The notes beneath the pieces are model-generated. The model made no database searches. It was not told where the DNA came from and saw only the letters and a list, made by a program, of their open reading frames with translations. A stretch of DNA of 64,000 nucleotides, taken from Ancylobacter mangrovi (GTDB taxonomy: Bacteria > Pseudomonadota > Alphaproteobacteria > Rhizobiales > Xanthobacteraceae). A program made the position numbers and the translations under genes. The DNA is taken from contig NZ_JANTHZ010000001.1 of assembly GCF_024752355.1 (NCBI RefSeq), positions 620,001-684,000 of the forward strand. The letters are read 5' to 3'. Shown here piece after piece: positions 34,767 through 43,515 of the stretch. Numbering within the stretch: position 1 is the stretch's first letter; the number at the start of each line of letters is the position of its first letter.

Positions 34767-35674
34767 CAGAAATATCCCTCGCGCTTCTTCTTCTCCATCG
34801 AGGCCGCCTCGTCATGGTCGATCAGGCGGCCGGCGCGCTCGGAGGTGCGCGCGATCAGCATCTCGCGGACGATCGCCTCCAGCGTGTCGGCGTCGCTGTC
34901 GATCGCGGCGGTGAGCGGATAGCAACCCAGCGTGCGGAAGCGCACCAGCCGCTCCTCCGGCGTCTCGCCCGGATGCAGCGGAATGCGGTCGTCGTCCACC
35001 ATGATCATCTGCCCGTCGCGCCACACCACGGGGCGCTTGGCGGCGAAGTAGAGCGGCACGATCGGAATGTCCTCGGCCAGGATGTACTGCCAGATGTCGA
35101 GCTCGGTCCAGTTCGACAGCGGGAAGACGCGGATCGATTCACCCGGCTTCACCCGCGTATTGTAGAGGTTCCACAGCTCTGGGCGCTGGTTCTTGGGGTC
35201 CCAGGCATGGGTCTCGGTGCGGAAGGAGAAGATGCGCTCCTTGGCGCGGCTCTTCTCCTCGTCGCGGCGCGCCCCGCCGAAGGCGGCGTCGAAGCCGTGC
35301 AGCGTCAGCGCCTCCTTAAGCGCCTCGGTCTTCATCACGTTGGTATAGAAGGACGAGCCGTGGTCGAACGGGTTGATGCCCTGCGCGACGCCTTCCTGAT
35401 TGGTGTGCACAATGAGCTCGAAGCCGAGCTTCTTCGCCATCTCGTTGCGGAACTCGATCATCTGCCGGAACTTCCACGTCGTGTCGATGTGCATCAACGG
35501 GAAGGGCGGCTTGGACGGATAGAACGCCTTCATCGCCAGATGCAGCATCACGGCGGAATCCTTGCCGATGGAATACAGCATCACCGGCTTTTTGAACTCG
35601 GCGGCCACCTCGCGGATGATGAAGATGGACTCCGCCTCCAGACGACGGAGATGGGTCATACGATCAGCCGACAC
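34766..35674 (-). CDS. cysD: Sulfate adenylyltransferase small subunit
   Basis: A 302-residue PP-loop ATP pyrophosphatase: [41 protein letters not shown] contains the SxGKDS loop; [32 protein letters not shown] and [12 protein letters not shown] are standard. It transfers AMP from ATP to sulfate with help from CysN GTP hydrolysis. The gene precedes cysNC with a one-base overlap (TGATG). Start at 35674 gives a short extension before MTHLRRL (35659), which is an equally good start. Confidence 0.96.
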   Translation of the reverse strand: MSADRMTHLRRLEAESIFIIREVAAEFKKPVMLYSIGKDSAVMLHLAMKAFYPSKPPFPLMHIDTTWKFRQMIEFRNEMAKKLGFELIVHTNQEGVAQGINPFDHGSSFYTNVMKTEALKEALTLHGFDAAFGGARRDEEKSRAKERIFSFRTETHAWDPKNQRPELWNLYNTRVKPGESIRVFPLSNWTELDIWQYILAEDIPIVPLYFAAKRPVVWRDGQMIMVDDDRIPLHPGETPEERLVRFRTLGCYPLTAAIDSDADTLEAIVREMLIARTSERAGRLIDHDEAASMEKKKREGYF

Positions 35675-35713
35675 GGGATACCTCTCTCACCGATCTTGAA
35701 TGGACCGCGCTCT

Positions 35714-36547
35714 CTAAAGCGTAGCAGCGCTCGGCACCGGGGCAATCGCCGCCTCGATCAGCCGGCGGTCGCCGAAGGCCAGGAAATGCGGGTTTGCGAA
35801 GGGCGCGTCATGCGCCTGCTCGCGCTTGTTGTAGGTCAGGGGCCGGCCGTCGCAGGTGGTCACCAGCCCGCCGGCGGCGCGCAGCACCGCGTCGCCCGCC
35901 GCCGTGTCCCATTCCATGGTGCGGCCGAAGCGCGGATAGATGTCGGCCGCGCCCTCCGCCAGCAGGCAGAACTTCAGCGAGGAGCCGGCCGAGACGAAGG
36001 AAACCTGCGGAAAGCGCGCGAGCCAGGCGACGGTCTCCTGCGAGCCGTGCGAGCGGCTGCCCACCGCCTTCAGCGCCGGCGGCGCGTCGCGCACGTCGAT
36101 CCGCGCCTCTTCCGCGAGTAGGCCGTCGACGACGCGCGCCTTGAACGCCCCTTCCGGACCGCCGGCATAGAGCACGCCGAGCGCGGGGGCGTAGACCACG
36201 CCCGCCACCGGCGCGCCGTCCTCGATCAGGGCGATATTGACCGTGAACTCGCCGTTGCGGGCAAGGAACTCCTTGGTGCCGTCGAGCGGGTCGACCAGGA
36301 AGAAGGTACGCCCCGTCGCCGGCATGCGCCCGGCCGCACATTCTTCCTCGGCGATCACCGGGATGTCCGGCGCCAGCGTCTTCAGCCCGGCCAGGATCAC
36401 CGCCTCGGCGCGCTGATCGGCCGCGGTCACGGGCGAGGAATCCGCCTTGGTCTCGACGGCGAAATCCGTGGCGTAGACGCCAAGGATCACCCGCCCGGCC
36501 TCCAGCGCCAATTCTACAATTGGCTTGAGTATTTTTTCGTGGCCCAA
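35714..36547 (-). CDS. cysQ: 3'(2'),5'-bisphosphate nucleotidase CysQ
   Basis: A 277-residue inositol-monophosphatase-fold enzyme that hydrolyses PAP, the by-product of PAPS-using sulfotransferases. Metal-site motifs are visible: VIAEEE, FFLVDPLDGTKEF and MEWDTAAGDAVLRAAGG, with SAGSSLKFCLLAEGAADIYPR typical of CysQ. The start is uncertain: the upstream ATG at 36664 would add 39 residues with low GC third positions and no family match, so TTG 36547 (LGHEKILKPIVELALEAG) is preferred. It lies about 40 bases upstream of cysD on the same strand, making a PAPS synthesis and PAP removal cassette. Confidence 0.88.
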   Translation of the reverse strand: MGHEKILKPIVELALEAGRVILGVYATDFAVETKADSSPVTAADQRAEAVILAGLKTLAPDIPVIAEEECAAGRMPATGRTFFLVDPLDGTKEFLARNGEFTVNIALIEDGAPVAGVVYAPALGVLYAGGPEGAFKARVVDGLLAEEARIDVRDAPPALKAVGSRSHGSQETVAWLARFPQVSFVSAGSSLKFCLLAEGAADIYPRFGRTMEWDTAAGDAVLRAAGGLVTTCDGRPLTYNKREQAHDAPFANPHFLAFGDRRLIEAAIAPVPSAATL

Positions 36548-36682
36548 GGTTGAATACCCGCCGTCGCGCTTCGCTGAAATCCTACTGGTCGAATTTCGAT
36601 GTAATCCGGCCGGTCCTGCCCCGAAAACGGACTTCGATGCCCGCTCCGCCTCCGGCCGTTTCATAGCCGGGAGCCGAGTTTG

Positions 36683-37600
36683 TCACAATCCGTATCTGTG
36701 AAAAAAATCAATCATCATTTGCGTGGCGTCAATATCATGGCTGGTATTCCCAACCAGACGCTGTACAAATGGGCGCTGCGATACCGACCCGCCCGGCCAG
36801 GTATGGCCGCCGCCGTCGATCTCGTAGAAGCGGGTCGCCGCCGCCGGGCAGGCGAAATCGTGCTCCACCACGTGGGTGCCGTCGTTAGCGCGGTCGGGAA
36901 GCTTGCGCTGGCTTCCGGCGCCGCAGCCATTGATCTGCGCCCAGAAATCGACGGTCTTCGCACCGGACATCACCTGCCCGCCGGCGCCGCGCATCAGCCC
37001 GGCCCTCACCGCCCCGCCGGCGAAGGGCATGATCGGGTCGTTCGCGGAGAGGAAGAAGATCATCGGCACCGGCCGTGCCGGGTGACAACCCCCGGCGAGT
37101 GCGCTCGGCAAATTGGCGATGGCGATGCCGGCCGCGGTGACCGAACCGGCCGCCTCGCAGACGAGACGCTGCGCCATCATGCCGCCATTCGACGCGCCCG
37201 CGACGAAGACGCGGCCGGCATCGCCCCCTTCCTCGGCCGCGACCTTCCTGATCAGCGCAACGAGGAAGGCGACGTCGTCGCGGCTCGAGCGCGTGGTCTC
37301 GCGCCCGTCGTTCCACTGCGAGCCGCCGGAATCGGGGAAGACGGCGATGAAGCCCATCTTGTCGACATAGCGCGCGAAGCCGGTCTGACGGGCGATGCGC
37401 GAACCGTCGCCGCCCCCGCCATGCAGTACCATGAGGATCGGCTTCGGCCCGCCGCCGCGGGCGGGACGGTAGAGCGTGTAGGTGCGCTTCAGGCCGCCGA
37501 CCGTCAGGCTGTCCGACTCGGGCGAGGCCGCGCCGGCGGGCGTGAGACAAAGCATGCAGGCGAGCAGCGCGAACAACAGAGACGGTGCGGAGCGGCACAT
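36683..37600 (-). CDS. Exported esterase, PHB depolymerase/LpqC family
   Basis: A 305-residue alpha/beta hydrolase with a signal peptide (SAPSLLFALLACMLCLTPAGAA). Motifs: oxyanion segment MVLHGGGGDGSRIARQTGF, nucleophile elbow VAGASNGGMMAQRL and the histidine segment YEIDGGGHTWPGG. The family includes extracellular polyhydroxybutyrate depolymerases and feruloyl esterases. Cysteines in GGCHPARP, INGCGAG and FACPAA may form disulfides. The region around the C-terminus is unusually AT-rich. It stands alone, divergent from the repeat protein at 37810. Confidence 0.85.
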   Translation of the reverse strand: MCRSAPSLLFALLACMLCLTPAGAASPESDSLTVGGLKRTYTLYRPARGGGPKPILMVLHGGGGDGSRIARQTGFARYVDKMGFIAVFPDSGGSQWNDGRETTRSSRDDVAFLVALIRKVAAEEGGDAGRVFVAGASNGGMMAQRLVCEAAGSVTAAGIAIANLPSALAGGCHPARPVPMIFFLSANDPIMPFAGGAVRAGLMRGAGGQVMSGAKTVDFWAQINGCGAGSQRKLPDRANDGTHVVEHDFACPAAATRFYEIDGGGHTWPGGSVSQRPFVQRLVGNTSHDIDATQMMIDFFHRYGL

Positions 37601-37809
37601 TTGCTTTCTCCAGCGATGTCAATCCAATACCGCAATGCGGGACGACTGGCCCGTTACGTTAGGAAGCATCGGAAAATGGGCGGTATTTTGCCCGCCGCGC
37701 GTCCGTATCGACACCGCTGTGCGGCTGGACAAGGCTTGCCGCGCTCACTTACAGTCCGGGCACTGGTTGATGATCTTTCGTTCTCCTTTTCAGTCCAGGT
37801 CAGAAAAGA

Positions 37810-38460
37810 ATGCTGGGGGACAGCGACAGTGCCGGCGAGCGATCGACCCGTCGCGCCCGACTGGATGATCTGGTGCGCCTTCGCGACCAGGTCGAGGCGG
37901 AAGGCTTCACGTTCAGCGAACAGCAGGGCTCGCCGCGCGACAGGCTGCGCGAGGGCATAGGCGAGCGCATGGGCGAGGGCGCCGACGGCGGCGACCTGCG
38001 CAAGATGCTGACCGCCCGGCAGGGGCCCGCCGCGCTCGGCACACGCTCGCGCTCGCATTCGGGCGGGCGCGACGCCGAGGGCAAGCGCATCATGATGAAG
38101 CGCTTGAAGGAGGTCCGCCAGAAGGACGAAAATGGCGAAGCCGTCGAGGACGATGCGCGGCGCATGTTCCCCCGCCTGCAGGAGGCGGAAGGGCCTTCCG
38201 GCGCCATGCCCGGCGGGACGGGCGCGGCCGGCGGCGAGAATGCGGGCCGCGGCGAGCGTCTGAGGCGCCTTTTGCAGGCGCGCCGGGCCGAGGCAGGCGA
38301 GGAGACGACAGAGGAGACCGGCGGACGCGGGGAGCGTCTCCGGCGGCTGATGGAGGCACGTCGGGCCAATGGGGGCGGCACGGCGGATGGCTCGAACGAA
38401 GGTCGCGGTGAACGCCTGAAGCTGCTGCTTCAGGTGCTCAGGGACAAGCGGGACGCATAA
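37810..38460 (+). CDS. Gly-rich helix-repeat protein A (RGERLRRLM-type repeats)
   Basis: A 216-residue hydrophilic protein of no recognised family. It contains short amphipathic helical units separated by Gly/Glu/Ala-rich linkers: EGKRIMMKRLKEVRQK near residue 90, GRGERLRRLLQARRAEA near 146, GRGERLRRLMEARRANG near 176 and GRGERLKLLLQVLRDK at the C-terminus. The N-terminal ARLDDLVRLRDQVEAEG may be a degenerate unit. No signal peptide or membrane helix is seen. The same kind of unit occurs in the protein at 59017-59718, at the other side of the locus. It precedes the first propeller gene by 100 bases and probably leads this operon. A scaffold or partner-binding role is only a guess. Confidence 0.65.
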   Translation: MLGDSDSAGERSTRRARLDDLVRLRDQVEAEGFTFSEQQGSPRDRLREGIGERMGEGADGGDLRKMLTARQGPAALGTRSRSHSGGRDAEGKRIMMKRLKEVRQKDENGEAVEDDARRMFPRLQEAEGPSGAMPGGTGAAGGENAGRGERLRRLLQARRAEAGEETTEETGGRGERLRRLMEARRANGGGTADGSNEGRGERLKLLLQVLRDKRDA

Positions 38461-38560
38461 CGTCCACCGCCCTTCGGGTTCGCAGGTGCTCCCGCCAGCG
38501 CGCGCCGCGCGAGCGTTCGCTTGAACAGCACGTCGAGGGATGATGCCCGAGGACAAGGTC

Positions 38561-39982
38561 ATGCCAGTTCGTGCCGTCGCCGAACCGACCGTCGGGAAGC
38601 TCCGCGCCGAGGACTTCTCGGAACTCGAGATCCCGTATCTGAACCCCTCGATCCGCACCAGCCAGTCCATGGCCTGGTTCGCCGACCGGGTGATCCTCGG
38701 CACCGGCCGCTCGCCGCTGGGCTTCCTCGGCCGCTTCACCGGCCAGGAGAGCCCGCGCCGCGGCGCCCATACCAGCACCGGCGGCAGCGACCAGGACGGC
38801 GCGCAGATCCTCTCCTTCGACCCGGTGAGCGAGGTCTGGACCAAGATCTATGACAGCCCGGTCCTGCCCGGGAAGGACGGCACGCCGCGGGCACGCGACC
38901 GCTCGATCCGCGCCTCCCTCGTCTGCCAGACGCTCGCCGACGACGCGCCGACGCTCTATCTCGGCGCCGGCTCGCTGGAGGCGCAGGTGACCTTCCTGCG
39001 CAGCGAGGACGGCCAGACCATCGAGGAATGCGGCGGGGCGGGCTTCAACCTCGACGCGGACGTGCCCTCCGCCCGCGCCATGGCCTGCCTGCACGGGCGC
39101 CTGTTCTGCACGCCCACCGGCCGCAATTACGGCCGCGGCATGTATGACGACAACATCACCGACTTCCCGATCGTGTTCACCGCCACCGACCCGCGTAGCG
39201 GCAACTGGGTGGCGGCGAGCGAGCCTGGCTTCGGCGAGGCGGAGAACCTGTCCATCAACGAACTCGCCGTGTTCGAGGACCACCTCTACGCGGCGACGCT
39301 GAACCCGCGCTTCGGCTTCCAGCTCTGGAAGACCGACGCGCGCGGCGAGCCGCCGTTCAAATGGTACAAGATCATCGACCGCGGCGCGTGGCTCGGCTCG
39401 ACCAACTCGATCCCGGCGGCGGTGAAGGTGTTCAAGGGCGCGCTCTACGTCACCGCCACGGTGCAACGCCAGGGCCGCTCCAGCCTCGACAATTACGGCC
39501 CCTTCCCGGCGGAGATGATCCGCGTCTACGCCAATGACGACTGGGACCTCGTCAGCGGCACGGCGCGCTTCACCCCCAACGGCGTGAAGCGGCCGGTCAG
39601 CGGGCTCACCGGCGGCTTCGGCGACCGCTACACCCACGCCTTCTGGCGCACCGCCATCCATGACGGCGACCTCGTCGTCGGCACGGCGGGCTGGCGCTGG
39701 ATGCCGACCTATCTGCGCAACCGCGACGAGCTCTCCGACGCGCAGTACAGAAGGCTGTGCGAGGACGCGGACAAGTACCGCGCCGGGGAGTTCAAGCTCT
39801 GGCGCTCGCCGGACGGGGAGACGTGGGAGCTCATCACCGAGCACGGCTTCCCCGGCAGCAGCCCGAACAATTACGGCGTGCGCGAATTGCTGCCCACGCC
39901 GCACGGCCTGTTCGTCGCCCCCACCGCCATGGTCGGCGCCGTGGGCGGGGGCGGGCTCGAGCTGTGGTGGGGGCGCAAGTGA
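38561..39982 (+). CDS. Asp-box beta-propeller protein P1
   Basis: A 473-residue predicted cytoplasmic beta-propeller, no signal peptide. Blade-like units carry the pattern of a short LYxGT strand and a following S-x-D-G-x-x-W Asp-box: MAWFADRVILGTGRSP, TLYLGAGSL, LYAATLNPRFGFQLWKTD, LVVGTAGWRW and LWRSPDGETWELI. It is paralogous to the proteins at 41962 and 44418 but the most divergent. ATG 38561 has GAGGA 7 bases upstream; ATG 38540 is possible. Its TGA overlaps the ATG of the next sulfotransferase by one base, so the two are translationally coupled. Enzymatic function is not evident; Asp-box proteins are found as sialidases and as binding platforms. Confidence 0.7.
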   Translation: MPVRAVAEPTVGKLRAEDFSELEIPYLNPSIRTSQSMAWFADRVILGTGRSPLGFLGRFTGQESPRRGAHTSTGGSDQDGAQILSFDPVSEVWTKIYDSPVLPGKDGTPRARDRSIRASLVCQTLADDAPTLYLGAGSLEAQVTFLRSEDGQTIEECGGAGFNLDADVPSARAMACLHGRLFCTPTGRNYGRGMYDDNITDFPIVFTATDPRSGNWVAASEPGFGEAENLSINELAVFEDHLYAATLNPRFGFQLWKTDARGEPPFKWYKIIDRGAWLGSTNSIPAAVKVFKGALYVTATVQRQGRSSLDNYGPFPAEMIRVYANDDWDLVSGTARFTPNGVKRPVSGLTGGFGDRYTHAFWRTAIHDGDLVVGTAGWRWMPTYLRNRDELSDAQYRRLCEDADKYRAGEFKLWRSPDGETWELITEHGFPGSSPNNYGVRELLPTPHGLFVAPTAMVGAVGGGGLELWWGRK

Positions 39983-40884
39983 TGGTCGAGCCGCTCTTCA
40001 TCCTCGCCCCGCCGCGCTCCTTCACCTCGATCTCCTGCGGCATGATCGGCTGCCACCCGCAGCTCTTCGGCCTCGCCGAGGTGAACCTCTTCGCCGTCGA
40101 TACGGTGGCCGAGCTGATCGACATGCACCGCACCCGCCGGCGGCTGCAGAACGGCATCCTGCGCAGCCTCGCCGAGCTCGCCTTCGGCGAGCAGACCGAG
40201 ACCACCTGCGAGGCGGCGCGCCGCTGGCTCAACGACAACCAGGACATGACGACGGCGGAGCTGTTCCGCACCATGCAGGACTGGGCGGACGGGCGCGGCC
40301 TTGTCGACAAGAGCCCACTGCACGTCTACGCGCCCGAGGCGCTGGCGCGCATCGCCGGCAACTTCCCGCAGGCGCGCTTCCTGCACCTCACCCGCCATCC
40401 GGGCGACACGGTGAAGTCGATCCTCCAGCTCAAGACCGAGATGCGCGAGAAGGCGCTCGCCAAGTTCCCGGCGCTCGCCGGGCGCGAGGAGCAGGTCGAC
40501 CCGAAATCGCCGGAGACGATGTGGCTGCAGCCCCATCTCGACATCATGGAGATGCTGGAGACCATCCCGCCGGAGCGCAAGATGCGGCTGCGCGGCGAGG
40601 ACTTCCTCTCCGACCCGCGCAACTACCTGACCCAGATCGCCGGATGGCTCGGCATCCGCACCGACGACGAGGCCATCGACGCGATGATGCATCCCGAGGC
40701 CTCGCCGTTCGCCTGCCTCGGCCCGGCCAATGCGCGCTACGGCAACGATCCCGGCTTCATGGAGAACCCGGCGCTGCGGCCCTACAGCTGGAAGGCGCGC
40801 CCGCTGGAATGGGTGAAGCCGGACGGCGAGGCGGTCGAGCTGAGCGAAACCGTGTCGTCCTACGGCATGATACTTGGATACTAG
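39982..40884 (+). CDS. PAPS-dependent sulfotransferase S1
   Basis: A 300-residue sulfotransferase. The N-terminal 5'-phosphosulfate loop is FILAPPRSFTSISCGMIGCHP and the 3'-phosphate motif is FLHLTRHPGDTVKSIL; the LVDKSPLHVY segment between them fits the bacterial sulfotransferase fold. A signature near the C-terminus, MMHPEASPFACLGPANA and GNDPGFMENP, is shared with the two paralogues downstream, but the last 45 residues differ from them. Sulfotransferases move sulfate from PAPS to a hydroxyl or amine; PAPS would come from the nearby cysD-cysNC. Start ATG 39982 overlaps the propeller P1 stop. Substrate is unknown. Confidence 0.82.
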   Translation: MVEPLFILAPPRSFTSISCGMIGCHPQLFGLAEVNLFAVDTVAELIDMHRTRRRLQNGILRSLAELAFGEQTETTCEAARRWLNDNQDMTTAELFRTMQDWADGRGLVDKSPLHVYAPEALARIAGNFPQARFLHLTRHPGDTVKSILQLKTEMREKALAKFPALAGREEQVDPKSPETMWLQPHLDIMEMLETIPPERKMRLRGEDFLSDPRNYLTQIAGWLGIRTDDEAIDAMMHPEASPFACLGPANARYGNDPGFMENPALRPYSWKARPLEWVKPDGEAVELSETVSSYGMILGY

Positions 40885-41017
40885 ATGGGAACGGCCCGCG
40901 GGGCGGTGCGCGGCACCGCTCGCGCGATGAGGTGGCGGCGGACCGTGTGGGCGGTCGCGCGGGGCCGGCGGTTCCCAAGGGTCCGCGCGGCCCTATGGAT
41001 GCGAGGGGGCGAAGGCG

Positions 41018-41962
41018 ATGCTTGAGACGGCGACCATGGCCGAGACGGCGGCCGAGCGCGGGGGCGGCTATCCCGAGCCGCTGTTCATCCTCGCGCCGCC
41101 GCGCTCCTTCACCTCCATCGTCTGCGGCATCCTCGGCCAGCATCCCCAGTGCTACGGCCTGCCGGAGCTGAACCTGTTCCTCGGCGACACGCTGGGCGAA
41201 GTGTGGGGCGGCTTCGCCGGCTTCATGAAGTCGTTCGGCCGCGACGGGTTGCTGCGCACCTTCGCCCAGCTCCATGACGGCGCGCAGAACGAGGACACCA
41301 TCGCCCGCGCACAGCAATGGATCATCAGCCGCAGCGACTGGCCGATCCGCAAGGTGTTCGACCACATACAGGAGCAGGTCGGCCCGAAGATCCTGGTGGA
41401 GAAGAGCCCGAGCACGCTGTTCCGGGCCGAATTCCTCGAGCGGGCGCTGCGGACCTTTCCCGAGGCCAACTATCTCCACCTGATCCGCCACCCGCGCGGC
41501 ACTGCCGCCAGCGTGCTGAGCCTGCGCGCGGCGCATGAGGAGATCGCCCGCGTCGCCAACGTGCCCATGCTCGACCCCGAGCGGGTCTGGCGCATCAGCC
41601 ACGAGCTGTCGGTCACGCTCACCGAGCCACTTCCGGTCGGCCAGAGCATGCGGCTGAAGGGCGAGGCGCTGCTCTCCCATCTCGACGTCTACCTGCCGCA
41701 GATCTGCGAATGGCTCGGCATCCGCTCCGACGCGGAGGCGATCGAGGCGATGATGCACCCGGAAAACTCGCCCTATGCCTGCGAGGGGCCGCCCAACGCG
41801 CCGCGCGGCAACGATCCCAACTTCCTCGAGAATCCGACCATCGATCCCGAGCGCCTGGCGCGCATCAAGGAACCCTCGCTTGTGGGCGAACTGAGCTGGC
41901 GCCCCGGCGAGAATTTCGACCCGCGCACCGTCAAGCTCGCCCGTCAACTCGGCTATTCCTGA
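41018..41962 (+). CDS. PAPS-dependent sulfotransferase S2
   Basis: A 314-residue sulfotransferase, close paralogue of S3. It has the phosphosulfate loop LFILAPPRSFTSIVCGIL, the HPQCYGLPELNLFLGDTLGE segment, ILVEKSPSTLFR and the 3'-phosphate motif YLHLIRHPRGTAASVL. The C-terminus MMHPENSPYACEGPPNAPRG, DPNFLENP and ELSWRPGENFDPRTVKLARQLGY is nearly the same as in S3. ATG 41018 has GGGGGCGAAGG just upstream. The stop overlaps the ATG of propeller P2 by one base. The 133-base gap after S1 is GC-rich with no feature recognised. Confidence 0.85.
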   Translation: MLETATMAETAAERGGGYPEPLFILAPPRSFTSIVCGILGQHPQCYGLPELNLFLGDTLGEVWGGFAGFMKSFGRDGLLRTFAQLHDGAQNEDTIARAQQWIISRSDWPIRKVFDHIQEQVGPKILVEKSPSTLFRAEFLERALRTFPEANYLHLIRHPRGTAASVLSLRAAHEEIARVANVPMLDPERVWRISHELSVTLTEPLPVGQSMRLKGEALLSHLDVYLPQICEWLGIRSDAEAIEAMMHPENSPYACEGPPNAPRGNDPNFLENPTIDPERLARIKEPSLVGELSWRPGENFDPRTVKLARQLGYS

Positions 41963-43350
41963 TGTCCAAGATCATCACTGAGGACCGCTTCCGCGTCATC
42001 GCCAGCGAGGGACTGGGGCGGGTGTCGAACGCCACCGCGCACTCCATGGCCTGGTTCCGCGGCCAGCTCTATATCGGCACGAGCTGCGGCAATGTCAGCG
42101 GCTCGGCCGACACGCCGCGCATCATGCGCTTCCACGCAGACAGCGGCGAATGGGAGACGGTGTACGAATCCCCTCTGGTGCCGGTCAACAAGCGCTCGCA
42201 CGCGCCCGACCGGCAGCTCGTCAAGCACGTCAAGGGCATCGACCTCGACCGCTACCAGCAGCGGCGCGGCGTCTCCACCGACGTGATCCCGCGCGACGCC
42301 GGCTTCCGCTCCATGTGCCTGTTCCAGGGCAGGTCGGACCCCGAGCCGGCGCTCTACGTCTCCTCCATGTCGCGCTATGGCGGGCAGATCCTGCGCACGC
42401 TCGACGGGGAGAGCTTCGAGCCGGTGGGCGAGCCCGGGCTCGGCAATCCCGACATCTATTCGTTCCGCGGCCTGACCGTGCTCGGCGACAGGCTGTTCAC
42501 CTCGCCGGCGGGCACCACCACCGACGAATGGCTCGACCGCAACCTTGCCCCGGAGATGCGGGTCTACGTCACCGACGACCCGGTGAAGGGCACCTGGGAG
42601 ATCGCCTCCGAGGAAGGCTTCGGCGACCCCGCCAACATGGCGATCTACGCGCTGTGCACCGCCCACGGCATGGTCTATGGCGGCACCGCCAACCCCGAGC
42701 GCGGCATGCAGATCTGGCGCACCCGGGCCGAGGGCAAGCCGCCCTTCGTCTGGGAGCCGGTGGTGATGGACGGCGCCGGCGCCTTCAACCACAACCTCGC
42801 CGTCTCGGCGATGTGCGAGTTCAAGGGCGACCTCTATATCGGGGGCGGCATCACCGGGCTCGGCTACGACACGGTGCACGACATCGGCCCGGCCTCTGCC
42901 GAGGTGATCCGCATCCATCCCGACAAGAGCTGGGACCTGATCGCCGGGCGCATGCGCTTTACGCCGGACGGGCTCAAGGTGCCGCTGTCGCTGCTGGGGC
43001 CGGGGCTGGGCGACTTCTACAATTCGGTCGTCTGGGCACTCGGCGTGCATGACGGGGCGATCTATCTCGGCACCCACCAGTGGGAATCCTTCCGCTCGAT
43101 CGAGATCGACGCGCCGGAGATCGTCGGCGGCTACCAGCTCTGGGCCAGCGAGGACGGCGAGAACTGGGAGCTCGTCATCGACGACGGCCACGGCAACCCG
43201 GCCGAGCTCGGCATCCGCACGCTGGCCTCGACCCCGCTCGGCCTGTTCGTCGGCACGCACAACCACAAGCGGCTGCTGCAGATGATCGGCCGGCGCAAGC
43301 AGGCGAAGATGGACTTCAACGGCGGCTTCGAGGTGCTGCTCGGCAAGTGA
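41962..43350 (+). CDS. Asp-box beta-propeller protein P2
   Basis: A 462-residue propeller with repeated strands: SMAWFRGQLYIGTSCGN, ALYVSSMSRYGGQILRTLDGESFEPV, MVYGGTANPERGMQIWRTRAEG, DLYIGGGITGLGYD, AIYLGTHQWESF and YQLWASEDGENWELVIDDG. The D-G-x-x-W/F boxes fit an Asp-box sialidase-like fold. No signal peptide. The ATG at 41962 overlaps the S2 stop by one base, so P2 is made with S2. The C-terminus RRKQAKMDFNGGFEVLLGK resembles the end of P3. A function in presenting or binding the sulfation substrate is inference from coupling alone. Confidence 0.72.
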   Translation: MSKIITEDRFRVIASEGLGRVSNATAHSMAWFRGQLYIGTSCGNVSGSADTPRIMRFHADSGEWETVYESPLVPVNKRSHAPDRQLVKHVKGIDLDRYQQRRGVSTDVIPRDAGFRSMCLFQGRSDPEPALYVSSMSRYGGQILRTLDGESFEPVGEPGLGNPDIYSFRGLTVLGDRLFTSPAGTTTDEWLDRNLAPEMRVYVTDDPVKGTWEIASEEGFGDPANMAIYALCTAHGMVYGGTANPERGMQIWRTRAEGKPPFVWEPVVMDGAGAFNHNLAVSAMCEFKGDLYIGGGITGLGYDTVHDIGPASAEVIRIHPDKSWDLIAGRMRFTPDGLKVPLSLLGPGLGDFYNSVVWALGVHDGAIYLGTHQWESFRSIEIDAPEIVGGYQLWASEDGENWELVIDDGHGNPAELGIRTLASTPLGLFVGTHNHKRLLQMIGRRKQAKMDFNGGFEVLLGK

Positions 43351-43515
43351 GCACACCGCTGCGCCGGCGGCATCGCCGCGGCCGGATTCGGCGCCGTCGG
43401 TGTTGCGGTGGCCGTTGCGGCAGCGGCACGCTGGTGTAGGGTGCCGCACGGGGCGGGCGCGCCCACGCTGGTCTTGAATGAGGCGCGCTGCGGGCGCGCC
43501 AGTCTGGGAGCGTCG

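Noticed and set aside
35714-36664. CysQ starting at the upstream ATG 36664
   Set aside because: The extra 39 residues have low third-position GC and no family resemblance; TTG 36547 gives the usual length.
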